Origin: an uncultured Clostridia bacterium
Lineage (GTDB): Bacteria > Bacillota > Clostridia > TANB77 > CAG-508
Assembly: GCA_947594845.1 (NCBI GenBank)
Contig: CANQEI010000016.1
Span: 1-32,110, forward strand
Direction of reading: 5' to 3'
DNA: 32,110 nt
This document shows, one piece after another, positions 14,963 through 23,404 of this stretch (its first letter is position 1; every line of letters starts with the position of its first letter). The position numbers were made by a program, and so were the translations under genes. The notes under the pieces were generated by a model. That model saw only the letters and a program-made list of their open reading frames with translations. It was not told where the DNA came from and did not search any database.

Positions 14963-16453
14963 ATGAACTTAGCATATAAACTTCTGGAAAATTGTAAAAA
15001 CATGCCAGAGAAGGTTTGCTTAATTCAAAAAGATAAAAAAATAACATATAAAGAACTAAAATTTGAAGTAGCAAGTTTTAAAAAATACTTAGAAAAACAA
15101 GGCATAAAAAAAGAAAATAAAGTACTTGTATTAGTTCCAATGTCCAAAAATTTATATGTAACCCTATTGGCAATATGGTCAATAGGGGCAATTCCATGTT
15201 TTATGGATGCAGGTTTTATAAAAAATGGAATGAAAAAAAATGATTTTAATGAAGTTGATGCAGTAATTGGAATTACAAAATATATCATATATTCAGGAAT
15301 AAATAAAAACTTACGAAAATTAAAAATAAAAGTTAATTCAAATATAATAGACAAGCTAGATGCAGATGAACAATTAGAAATTGCAGACGTAGAAAATAAT
15401 TTTGCTGGAATTTTAACATACACAAGCGGTACAACAGGGAAACCAAAAATCGTAGCAAGATCACATGAATTTTTAGAAAACCAAGGCAAAATACTTGAAA
15501 ACACAATAAAATATGACCCAAATGATATCGAATTATCTAGTATTCCAATATTCACATTGTCTAATATAAATGTTGGAATTACAACTGTGATTGCTGATGG
15601 AAATTATAGCAATTTAGGAAATTCAGATGCAAATAAACTAATATATCAAATAGAAAAAGAAAAAATTAATAGATTAATGGCATCACCAGGATTACTAACA
15701 ATAGTAGTTAATCAATGCATTAAAGAAAATAGGCAAATCAAGAATGTGACAAAAATATTTACAGGAGGAGGAGCCGTATTTTTAGATTATGTAAAAAAAT
15801 TAAAGCAAGTTTTTCCAAATGCCAAAGTTATTACTTTATATGGTTCAACAGAGGCAGAACCTATTGCAGAATTAGATATAGATGATATGACAGAACAAGA
15901 TATAATAGACACTAAAAACGGAAAAGGTATCTTAGCAGGAAAAATAATTGGAGTAGAAGACTGTAAAACCATAAGAACTGATTTAAAAGAAATTGGAGAA
16001 ATAGATAGCCAAGAATTTGAAAAAATACAGAATCCAATAGGAGAAATAGTAGTAACAGGGAAAAATGTATTAGAAGGATACGTTAATGGAATTGGGAACA
16101 AAGAAAATAAATTTTCTGTTAATGGAAAAAAATATCATAGAACTGGAGATATTGGAACAATAGATGATGACGGAAGATTATGGCTAAGAGGAAGAATAAA
16201 AGAACCATATTTTAGTATAGAAGCGGCTTTACATTCTAGATTTAAAATAGGCAAGACAGCAATATTCAAACAAAATGAAAAAATTATACTTGTATTAGAA
16301 GAAAATGATAATGTATCAGAAGAAAAAATAAAAGATGAAATAAAATTTGAAAAAATTGATGAAATCAAATATGTAAGAAAAATACCAGTAGACAAAAGGC
16401 ATAGTACAAAAGTGGATTATAAAGAATTAAAGAAATTGTTAAAAATGGAGTAA
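14963..16453 (+). CDS. AMP-forming acyl ligase (OleC-like C-terminal motif)
   Basis: This 496-residue ANL-superfamily enzyme has the P-loop LTYTSGTTGKPKI (151-163), the YGSTEAEP motif (293-300), and YHRTGDIGTIDDDGRLWLRG (391-410). The C-terminal lysine region reads PVDKRHSTKVDY (475-486). From memory, the RH-x-x-K part resembles OleC-type beta-lactone synthetases more than ordinary acyl-CoA synthetases; I cannot verify this here. It would activate a carboxylic acid with ATP. It starts 36 bases after the GNAT gene, with GAAAGGA upstream, and ends three bases before the UbiA start. Confidence 0.8.
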   Translation: MNLAYKLLENCKNMPEKVCLIQKDKKITYKELKFEVASFKKYLEKQGIKKENKVLVLVPMSKNLYVTLLAIWSIGAIPCFMDAGFIKNGMKKNDFNEVDAVIGITKYIIYSGINKNLRKLKIKVNSNIIDKLDADEQLEIADVENNFAGILTYTSGTTGKPKIVARSHEFLENQGKILENTIKYDPNDIELSSIPIFTLSNINVGITTVIADGNYSNLGNSDANKLIYQIEKEKINRLMASPGLLTIVVNQCIKENRQIKNVTKIFTGGGAVFLDYVKKLKQVFPNAKVITLYGSTEAEPIAELDIDDMTEQDIIDTKNGKGILAGKIIGVEDCKTIRTDLKEIGEIDSQEFEKIQNPIGEIVVTGKNVLEGYVNGIGNKENKFSVNGKKYHRTGDIGTIDDDGRLWLRGRIKEPYFSIEAALHSRFKIGKTAIFKQNEKIILVLEENDNVSEEKIKDEIKFEKIDEIKYVRKIPVDKRHSTKVDYKELKKLLKME

Positions 16454-16456
16454 AAC

Positions 16457-17380
16457 ATGAACTTTTTTAAAAAGTGGTATACATACCAGAAAGAAAGATT
16501 TCCAGTTATAGTGTATGGAAGTTATATATTGTCAATAGTAATTGCAGTATTTTGCTTTTGCAATTATTTATCACCAAATCTATATGAAATTATTTTAGAA
16601 AAAACTCAAAATGCTAGTGTTGGACCTAAAGTATATACTTTAAATTATTATAAATTAATACCTATGTTTATTGTAGCCTTTTTACAATTTTTAATGGTTC
16701 GTATTATAGATGAATTTAAAGATTATGAAGAAGATTGTAAATATAGACCATATAGACCAGTGCCAAGAGGATTGATAACACTTAAGGAATTAAAAGTTTT
16801 ATTTATAATTTGTATAGCATTACAAATTATAGTTACTATTTTAGCTAGTCCTGAAAGTATACCTTTTTTAATTATTGTTTGGATAGTTTTTGCATTGATG
16901 AGCAAAGGCTTTTTTATAAAAAAATTTTTAGATAAACACATGTTAATCGAAGTTTTATTTGATGAATTACTGATGCCAGCTCTTGTACTATATCTAGCAC
17001 ATTTTGTATATTATGTAGATTATCAGAACATATGGAAATTATTGATTATGTCATATGTCATTTCTTGGATTGTAGAAATTGCAAGAAAAGTAAGATGTAA
17101 GGATGACGAGGAAAAAGGAGTTAGAACATATACTGCTGTGTTTGGCATAAAAGCAGCTATGCTAATTTTAACAATAGTAGAAACAATTTTAATGATTTCA
17201 AATTTATTTATACTAGGAACAAAATACTTGATAGCATGTATAGCAATATATGGTATAGTAATTTTATGTAATATATTATTTTCAATAATTAAAAATAGAA
17301 AATTAGCTAAACTTACAGAACTATCTGCTAATTTATATATAATGTTTTGCTATTTAAGTTTAATATTATTAATAATATAA
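16457..17380 (+). CDS. UbiA family membrane prenyltransferase
   Basis: The 307-residue protein has about eight membrane helices. The first acidic motif is at 85-93 (DEFKDYEED), followed by RPYRPVPRGLI (97-107); the second is CKDDEEKG (214-221). Both are placed as in UbiA enzymes, which join a prenyl diphosphate to an acceptor such as a quinone ring, haem or glycerol phosphate. The acceptor is not indicated by sequence. UbiA-like proteins that do not transfer prenyl groups are known, so another polar-to-lipid transfer is possible. It sits between the first AMP ligase (three-base gap) and the phosphotransferase. Confidence 0.83.
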   Translation: MNFFKKWYTYQKERFPVIVYGSYILSIVIAVFCFCNYLSPNLYEIILEKTQNASVGPKVYTLNYYKLIPMFIVAFLQFLMVRIIDEFKDYEEDCKYRPYRPVPRGLITLKELKVLFIICIALQIIVTILASPESIPFLIIVWIVFALMSKGFFIKKFLDKHMLIEVLFDELLMPALVLYLAHFVYYVDYQNIWKLLIMSYVISWIVEIARKVRCKDDEEKGVRTYTAVFGIKAAMLILTIVETILMISNLFILGTKYLIACIAIYGIVILCNILFSIIKNRKLAKLTELSANLYIMFCYLSLILLII

Positions 17381-17392
17381 GGGGTACGAAAG

Positions 17393-19915
17393 ATGACATA
17401 TGTATTTGAAAAAGATGACAAAAATTATGAACTTATGGGTGGAAAAGCAGTTGCACTTTCAAAAGTGGGAATGATAATTGATAACATTCCTGACTGGTTT
17501 GTAGTTGCATATACTGGATTTGATAAAAAGAATAAAGTTATATTAAAAGAAGCAGAAAAGGAAATTCAAGAAAAACTGAAAAATTTTTCTAAAGATGAAT
17601 ACTTTGCTGTAAGGTCTTCTGCTGGAAACGAAGATTCTGCCGAAAATTCATTTGCTGGGCAATTTGACACTTTTTTATATGTAAAAAAGGAAGACGTTAT
17701 AAAAAAAGTATTAGAAGTATATATGTCTGCTTTTTCAAGTAGAATAGAAACTTATAGAAAAGAAACTAAACAGGAAGATTTGATTATTCCATCTGTAATA
17801 GTTCAAAAGATGATAAAGTCAGAAATGGCAGGAGTTGCTTTTGGTGCTAATCCTGTAAATTCTAATATAAAAGAAATTGTTGTAACAGCAGTATATGGAT
17901 TAGGAAGTGGACTTGTAGACGGAATTGCCACAGCAGATACATATATAATAAATGATGGACAAATTACAAAGAAAATTGCAAATAAAGATTATTATCATGT
18001 ATTAGAAAAAGAAAAGATAATTCAAAAAGAAGTTGAAAAAAATTTAAAGAAAAAGCAAATACTAAAAAATGAACAAATATTAGAAGTAAAAGAATTAGTA
18101 AAAAAAGCAAGTGAATATTTTGGAAGATTTCAGGATATAGAATGGGCATATGAGTCAAACAAATTATATTTACTACAATCAAGACCAATAACAACACTAA
18201 CTAATAATAAAGATGGAAAAATAAATGTATTTGATAATAGTAATATAGTAGAAAGTTATGGGGGAATAACTACGCCACTTACATTTTCATTTATCAGAAT
18301 GGTTTATGAAAATGTATATATTGAATTATGTAAGATATTTAAAGTAAAACAAGAAAAAATAGAAATGAACTCACAAATGTTTAAAAATATGTTAGCACTA
18401 ATTGATGGAAGAGTTTATTATAATTTATACGGATGGTATGGTTTACTTTCAATGTTTCCTGGCTTAGGAAGTAACAAAAAGTTTATGGAACAGATGATGG
18501 GAGTAAAAGAAAGCTTACCAGATGATTTATTTCCAGTACCACAACCTACGTTTAAAGATAAAATAGGATTATTAACTACAGGTTGGGGATTAGTAAAAGG
18601 ATTTCTTAAAATTAGAAAAATGACCGACAAATTTTATGATAGATTAAATGATGCACTTGAAGATAAAGACATTCAAAATATGGATTTATGTGAGTTACAT
18701 GACTATTACTATGAGTTAGAAAAGAAATTATTACATAAATGGGATGCTCCACTTGTAAATGATTTTCTAGCAATGATATTTTATGGAAATTTAAAACAAA
18801 AATGCAAGGAAATATTTAAAGAAGAAGGAGATTTAATACACAATGATTTATTATGCAGTGAAGGTGGAATAATAAGTAGTGAACCAGCCAAAAGAATAAA
18901 AGCAATGGCTAAAATAGTAAAAGAAGATGATTCTTTATTAGAGTTATTAGAAAATACAGATTATCTATACATACAAAAAGAATTACCAAAATATAAAGAA
19001 TTTAATAAAATGCTAAATGAATATTTAGACAAATTTTCTGATAGATGTTTGCAAGAATTAAAATTAGAAACATTAACATTAAGAGAAAATCCTGCAAGTT
19101 TGTATGCTTCTATTGCAACATTTGCTAAAAGGTTAAAAGATACAAATATTCAAGAAATTGATGAAAAAGAAAATAGAAAAAAAGCAGAAAAAAAGGTTAA
19201 AGAAAAATTAAGATTTAGACCAGTTGAAAAAGCTAAATTTAATTTTATACTAAAACATGCTAGATATACTGTAAAGAACAGAGAAAATCTAAGATTTGAA
19301 AGAACTAGGTTATTCGGAAGAGTAAGAGAATTATTTTTAAGAATAGGTTTTATATTGACATCAATGAATGTAATAGAAGAAAAAAGAGATATTTTCTACT
19401 TAGAAGTTGATGAAATATTATTCTATATTGATGGCAAATCTACAACTAATAATCTAAAAGAATTAATTGCAATAAGAAAAGAACAATATTTAAAATATAA
19501 AGATAAAATGCCTGATGAAAGATTTTATTGTTATGGAGCTGTAAACGTAGGAAATACATTTAAAAGAGAAGCAAAATCAGAAACAGAAGAAAAAGCTGTT
19601 TTAGAACTATCTGGTATAGGTGCATCTCCAGGAAAAGTAAGAGGAAAAGTTAGAATAATTAAAAATCCAGAAAAAGCAAAATTAGAACAGGGGGAAATAC
19701 TGGTTGCAGAATATACAGATCCGGGATGGATAATGCTATTTCCAGCAGCAAGTGGAATATTAGTGGAAAGAGGTAGTCTATTATCTCATTCAGCAATAGT
19801 TTCAAGAGAATTAGGAATACCAGCAATAGTTGGTATAACAGGATTAACTAATGCTTTAAAAGACGGAGACGAAGTAGAATTAGATGGTACAACAGGAAAA
19901 ATAAAAAAGATTTAG
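17393..19915 (+). CDS. PEP-synthase/rifampicin-phosphotransferase-like dikinase
   Basis: The 840-residue protein has the three-part layout of PEP synthase-like phosphotransferases. The N-terminal ATP-grasp part carries LMGGKAVALSKV (14-25), FAVRSSAGNEDSAENSFAGQ (71-90) and VQKMIKSEMAGVAFGANP. A long central domain (about 280-730) is not the PEP/pyruvate barrel. The C-terminal swivelling domain has GSLLSHSAIVSRELG with catalytic His799. Such enzymes move the beta-phosphate of ATP through His to a substrate, as in rifampicin phosphotransferase. Without the PEP-binding barrel, the central domain should bind the acceptor, here perhaps a lipid or polyprenol intermediate (inference). It is encoded 12 bases after the UbiA gene and 19 bases before the second AMP ligase. 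Confidence 0.8.
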   Translation: MTYVFEKDDKNYELMGGKAVALSKVGMIIDNIPDWFVVAYTGFDKKNKVILKEAEKEIQEKLKNFSKDEYFAVRSSAGNEDSAENSFAGQFDTFLYVKKEDVIKKVLEVYMSAFSSRIETYRKETKQEDLIIPSVIVQKMIKSEMAGVAFGANPVNSNIKEIVVTAVYGLGSGLVDGIATADTYIINDGQITKKIANKDYYHVLEKEKIIQKEVEKNLKKKQILKNEQILEVKELVKKASEYFGRFQDIEWAYESNKLYLLQSRPITTLTNNKDGKINVFDNSNIVESYGGITTPLTFSFIRMVYENVYIELCKIFKVKQEKIEMNSQMFKNMLALIDGRVYYNLYGWYGLLSMFPGLGSNKKFMEQMMGVKESLPDDLFPVPQPTFKDKIGLLTTGWGLVKGFLKIRKMTDKFYDRLNDALEDKDIQNMDLCELHDYYYELEKKLLHKWDAPLVNDFLAMIFYGNLKQKCKEIFKEEGDLIHNDLLCSEGGIISSEPAKRIKAMAKIVKEDDSLLELLENTDYLYIQKELPKYKEFNKMLNEYLDKFSDRCLQELKLETLTLRENPASLYASIATFAKRLKDTNIQEIDEKENRKKAEKKVKEKLRFRPVEKAKFNFILKHARYTVKNRENLRFERTRLFGRVRELFLRIGFILTSMNVIEEKRDIFYLEVDEILFYIDGKSTTNNLKELIAIRKEQYLKYKDKMPDERFYCYGAVNVGNTFKREAKSETEEKAVLELSGIGASPGKVRGKVRIIKNPEKAKLEQGEILVAEYTDPGWIMLFPAASGILVERGSLLSHSAIVSRELGIPAIVGITGLTNALKDGDEVELDGTTGKIKKI

Positions 19916-19934
19916 TAACTTGGAGGAATAATAA

Positions 19935-21719
19935 GTGGCAGAGAATAAAAATTTAAAATATATGATACAGAAGGCGGCTGAGAAATACAAAGATAAAGTA
20001 TTATATAGAAGCGAAAAGAAAAGTATAACATATAAAGAATTTCAGAAACAAATAAACGAATTAGGCACAGCAATAACATATCTTGGATTAAAAAATAAAA
20101 AAATAGCAATACTTTCAGAAAATAGGTATGAATGGGAAATAGCGTTTTTGGCAATAGCAACAGGAAATAAAATAGTAGTTCCAATTGATAAAAGTTTAAC
20201 TAAAAAAGAAATTGAAAATATTTTGCAAAGAACAGAAGCGGAGGCAATATTTTGTTCTGAAAAATATCAAAAAATATTAGAAGAGATTAAAACAAATTGC
20301 AAATGTCTAAAATACATTATTTCATTTGATGGTAATGATAAAAATTCATTTATATCATTAATAGAAACAGGAAAAGCATTAATAGAAGAAAATTATAATA
20401 AATTTATAGAAGAAAAAATAGATGATGATAGTATATGCTCTATAATTTTTACTTCAGGAACAACCAATAAATCAAAAGCAGTAATGTTGACACATAAAAA
20501 TATATATTCAAATATATGCAATGTTTCTGAAGTGTTAGAATTAGATAAAAATGATATAGCTTTATCAATTTTGCCACTAAATCATGTATTGGAAGGATTA
20601 TTCTGCTTTTTAGTTTCTATACAAAAAGGAATGGAAAGAATTTTTTGTGATGACATATCTGAAATTCTTGAATACATAAAAAAATATAAAATAACTTATA
20701 TGGGTGGTGTTCCATCAATATATGAATACTTATACCAAAGTAAAGAAAAATTAGTACAAGAAGCAGATCATATAAAAATGTTTATGAGCGGTGGAGCAAA
20801 GTTAGATCCACAGATTGTATCAAATTATAAAGATTTAGGAATAACTATAATTCAGGGATATGGTATGACAGAATGTGCTCCAGTTATAAGTATTGAAAAT
20901 AAAGAGAATACCAGGATAGGCTCAGTAGGAAAACCAATACCAAATGTTGAAGTCATGGTAAAAAATAAAGATGAAAATGGAATTGGAGAATTAATTGTTA
21001 GAGGAGAAAATATAACAAAGGGATATTTTCAGGATGAAGAAGAAACAAATAAATTAATCAAAGATGGTTGGCTTTATACAGGAGACTTAGGAAAAATAGA
21101 TGATGATGGGTATATTTATATATACGGAAGAAATAAAGATTTAATTGTACTTCAGAATGGTAAAAAAATTTTTCCAGAGGAAATAGAAAATTTATTAAAT
21201 AAAATTGATGGAGTAAAAGAATCTGTGGTATTTGAAAATTCTGCCAATATACACGATGTTAAAATATATGCCAAGATTGTATATAATCCAAATGAATTTG
21301 AAGAAAAACAAGAAGAAAAAATAAAAGAAATTTTATTAGAAAAAGTAAAAAATATAAATGAAATGCTTCCAAATTACAAAAAAATTAATGATATTTTCAT
21401 AACTAAAGAAATGTTAGAAAAGACATCTACAGGAAAAATACAGAGAGAAAAAGAAAAGAAAATGAATACAGAAAAATTGGATAATCATGAAGAAAAATTG
21501 CCAACAAATAATTTCGAGATAATATGTAAAATTATAAGAGAGATAGTGGGAGAAAAAGACATAACAGAAAATTCAAAATTAATAAATGACTTGGGAGCGG
21601 ATTCTTTAGATATAGTTGGAATATATTTAAAAATAGAGAAGAAATTTGGAATTAATATTCCAAATGAAAAAAGATCAAAAATAGTAACAGTTCAAGATTT
21701 ACTAGATGCAATTAAATAA
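19935..21719 (+). CDS. Long-chain acyl-AMP ligase fused to a C-terminal acyl carrier protein
   Basis: This 594-residue fusion has a FadD/AAS-like ligase (1-about 505) and an ACP domain (about 515-594). The ligase P-loop is IFTSGTTNKSKAVML (171-185), where the usual Gly-Lys reads Asn-Lys. YGMTECAPVIS and GWLYTGDLGKIDDDGYIY follow, then a C-terminal STGKIQR lysine motif. In the ACP the phosphopantetheine serine is S557 in LGADSLDIVG. The enzyme could activate a fatty acid and load it onto its own carrier, supplying acyl chains within the operon. The start is GTG 19935, ten bases after TGGAGG; no better ATG exists in the N-terminal region. Confidence 0.85.
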   Translation: MAENKNLKYMIQKAAEKYKDKVLYRSEKKSITYKEFQKQINELGTAITYLGLKNKKIAILSENRYEWEIAFLAIATGNKIVVPIDKSLTKKEIENILQRTEAEAIFCSEKYQKILEEIKTNCKCLKYIISFDGNDKNSFISLIETGKALIEENYNKFIEEKIDDDSICSIIFTSGTTNKSKAVMLTHKNIYSNICNVSEVLELDKNDIALSILPLNHVLEGLFCFLVSIQKGMERIFCDDISEILEYIKKYKITYMGGVPSIYEYLYQSKEKLVQEADHIKMFMSGGAKLDPQIVSNYKDLGITIIQGYGMTECAPVISIENKENTRIGSVGKPIPNVEVMVKNKDENGIGELIVRGENITKGYFQDEEETNKLIKDGWLYTGDLGKIDDDGYIYIYGRNKDLIVLQNGKKIFPEEIENLLNKIDGVKESVVFENSANIHDVKIYAKIVYNPNEFEEKQEEKIKEILLEKVKNINEMLPNYKKINDIFITKEMLEKTSTGKIQREKEKKMNTEKLDNHEEKLPTNNFEIICKIIREIVGEKDITENSKLINDLGADSLDIVGIYLKIEKKFGINIPNEKRSKIVTVQDLLDAIK

Positions 21720-21765
21720 ATATGATAATATTACCATAATTTATAAGATAAAAAAGGAAGATAAA

Positions 21766-22530
21766 ATGGAAACATCAAGGAAAATAGGAATATTTGATTC
21801 TGGAATAGGAGGAGCTACAGTTTTAAAAGAAATCCTAAAAGTATTGCCAGAGGAAGATTACATATATTATAGTGATTCAATAAATAATCCTTATGGAGAT
21901 AAAGAAGATTCAGAAATACTAAATATATGTGAGAATATTGTAAAAATATTAATTGATAAAAATTGCAAAGTAATAGTAATTGCATGTAATACGGCAAGTG
22001 CAAAAGCGGTTGAATTTCTTAGAGAAAAATATCCTAATATGCCATTTATTGCAATTGAACCCGCATATAAAATGGTACATGATTTTGCAAGTGAAGAGCC
22101 AACATTAGTTATGGCAACAAGAGGAACAATTGAAAGCGAAAAATTTCAATTGCTATATCATAAATATAATAACAATAAAACTATCTTATTGCCATGCATA
22201 GGTTTAGCAGATATTATTGAAGAAGGCAATAAAGATAAAATAAAAAAATATTTGCATGAAAATTTAAATCAATATTCTGGAAAAATAAAAAATGTTGTAT
22301 TAGGATGTACACATTATCCATTAGTTAAAGATGAGATAGAAGAAGTTTTAGGAGATGTAAAATTTTTTAATGGAGCTCCAAACCTTGCTAGACATTTAAA
22401 AGAAGTATTGCAGACAAATAATATGCTTGAAAAAAACAGTGGAAATATAGAATTTATTGATTCACAAAATTCAGAAATAAAAAAAGAAAGATTTATGCAT
22501 GTAATCGAAAAAAATATTATTACTAAATAA
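21766..22530 (+). CDS. murI: Glutamate racemase
   Basis: From ATG 21766 the protein has 254 residues and the full MurI signature: GIFDSGIGG (D11, S12) and the two catalytic cysteines C74 in VIACNTASA and C181 in VVLGCTHYPL. It converts L- to D-glutamate for peptidoglycan. The dimer-region motif is DSINNPYGD rather than the usual form with TARVPYG. AAGGAAG at 21754-21760 supports this start over an upstream in-frame ATG at 21706 that overlaps the ligase gene. Its place inside a lipid-like operon is unusual. It may be co-transcription of a housekeeping gene, or D-Glu may be a building block. Confidence 0.9.
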   Translation: METSRKIGIFDSGIGGATVLKEILKVLPEEDYIYYSDSINNPYGDKEDSEILNICENIVKILIDKNCKVIVIACNTASAKAVEFLREKYPNMPFIAIEPAYKMVHDFASEEPTLVMATRGTIESEKFQLLYHKYNNNKTILLPCIGLADIIEEGNKDKIKKYLHENLNQYSGKIKNVVLGCTHYPLVKDEIEEVLGDVKFFNGAPNLARHLKEVLQTNNMLEKNSGNIEFIDSQNSEIKKERFMHVIEKNIITK

Positions 22531-22544
22531 CTTTTGGAGGAAAT

Positions 22545-23372
22545 ATGAAAAAGAAAGAAATAGTTATAATTGTTATTGCAATAATAATTATAGTAGGAAT
22601 AATTTCAATATATAAAATAAGAAAAAGTAATAATACTAATGTAGATATAAGTCAAGCAAGAGAAAGTAGAATACAAGAAATATATGATTATGGAAATTAT
22701 GTAGAAAGTTTAGATTTACCTCCTAATACAGTTATTGCAAAATTAGATGGAGAAGAAATATTATTTCATGAAGTAAAATCAAGAAGAATTTCTATAAATT
22801 ATGCTGGATCTGATTATGAAAATCAAAATGCTTTTTATGAATTACTAAAACTAAAATTATATGCAAAAATTGAAAATGAATATAAAGACTCACGAAGTAT
22901 AAATGTAGAAGAAAATTTAGAGAAAACTAAAAACGCTTGGCTATACGGTGAAGATGGAAAAGATCCTGAAGAATATAGAAAAGAATGGCTAAGTGTAATG
23001 GGAATTGAAGAAAATGAAGTATGGCTAAATGAAGAAGATTTTATAAAATACTTACAAGAAAGAATGTTAGAATTAAATTTAGGAGCAAATGGATTATCAA
23101 AAGTATATGCATATGCTTTTGAAAAACCAGAGCTAGCAAATGATGAAGAACTAATAGAAAAGATAAATAGATATGAAGAAATTCGAAATGAACAAAAAAA
23201 TCTTATTAACGAAGGAAAAACAGAAGAGGTTTCAGAAAAGTCATCAGAGATTATAGAAATTTACAGTGAGATTGTAGATATATACACTAAAGATTTAATT
23301 TTAAATATGAATTTAGAATTTTGTGTAGATAATCATGAACTATCTACAAAAGTTCCAGAAATAAAAAAATAA
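22545..23372 (+). CDS. Membrane-anchored SurA_N-like protein of unknown function
   Basis: The 275-residue protein starts with MKKKEIVIIVIAIIIIVGII, a signal-anchor helix (5-25) without lipobox Cys, so the rest faces outward. Residues about 60-110 (TVIAKLDGEEILFHEVKSRR, then FYELLKLKLYAKIENEYKD) resemble the N-terminal chaperone region of SurA/PrsA-like proteins. No parvulin isomerase domain follows; the remainder is charged and helical. It could be a chaperone or lipid-operon accessory factor; this is inference. TTGGAGG lies just before ATG 22545. It is the last gene of the nine-gene operon, with a terminator on its stop codon. Confidence 0.6.
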   Translation: MKKKEIVIIVIAIIIIVGIISIYKIRKSNNTNVDISQARESRIQEIYDYGNYVESLDLPPNTVIAKLDGEEILFHEVKSRRISINYAGSDYENQNAFYELLKLKLYAKIENEYKDSRSINVEENLEKTKNAWLYGEDGKDPEEYRKEWLSVMGIEENEVWLNEEDFIKYLQERMLELNLGANGLSKVYAYAFEKPELANDEELIEKINRYEEIRNEQKNLINEGKTEEVSEKSSEIIEIYSEIVDIYTKDLILNMNLEFCVDNHELSTKVPEIKK

Positions 23373-23399
23373 AAAGTCATTTTAAAAATGGCTTTTTTA
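23371..23399. terminator. Bidirectional terminator between the lipid-like operon and thyX
   Basis: The arms AAAGTCATTTT and AAAATGGCTTT (one G-T pair) are flanked by A and T runs on both sides. It serves the plus-strand operon and the convergent ThyX gene. Confidence 0.8.
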
Positions 23400-23404
23400 T
23401 AGTT

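Noticed and set aside
15025..15555. 176-codon minus-strand ORF inside the first AMP-ligase gene
   Set aside because: It lies fully opposite a gene with clear adenylation motifs, has no ribosome site, and has the Phe/Ile/Leu/Ser-rich composition typical of antisense frames in AT-rich DNA.
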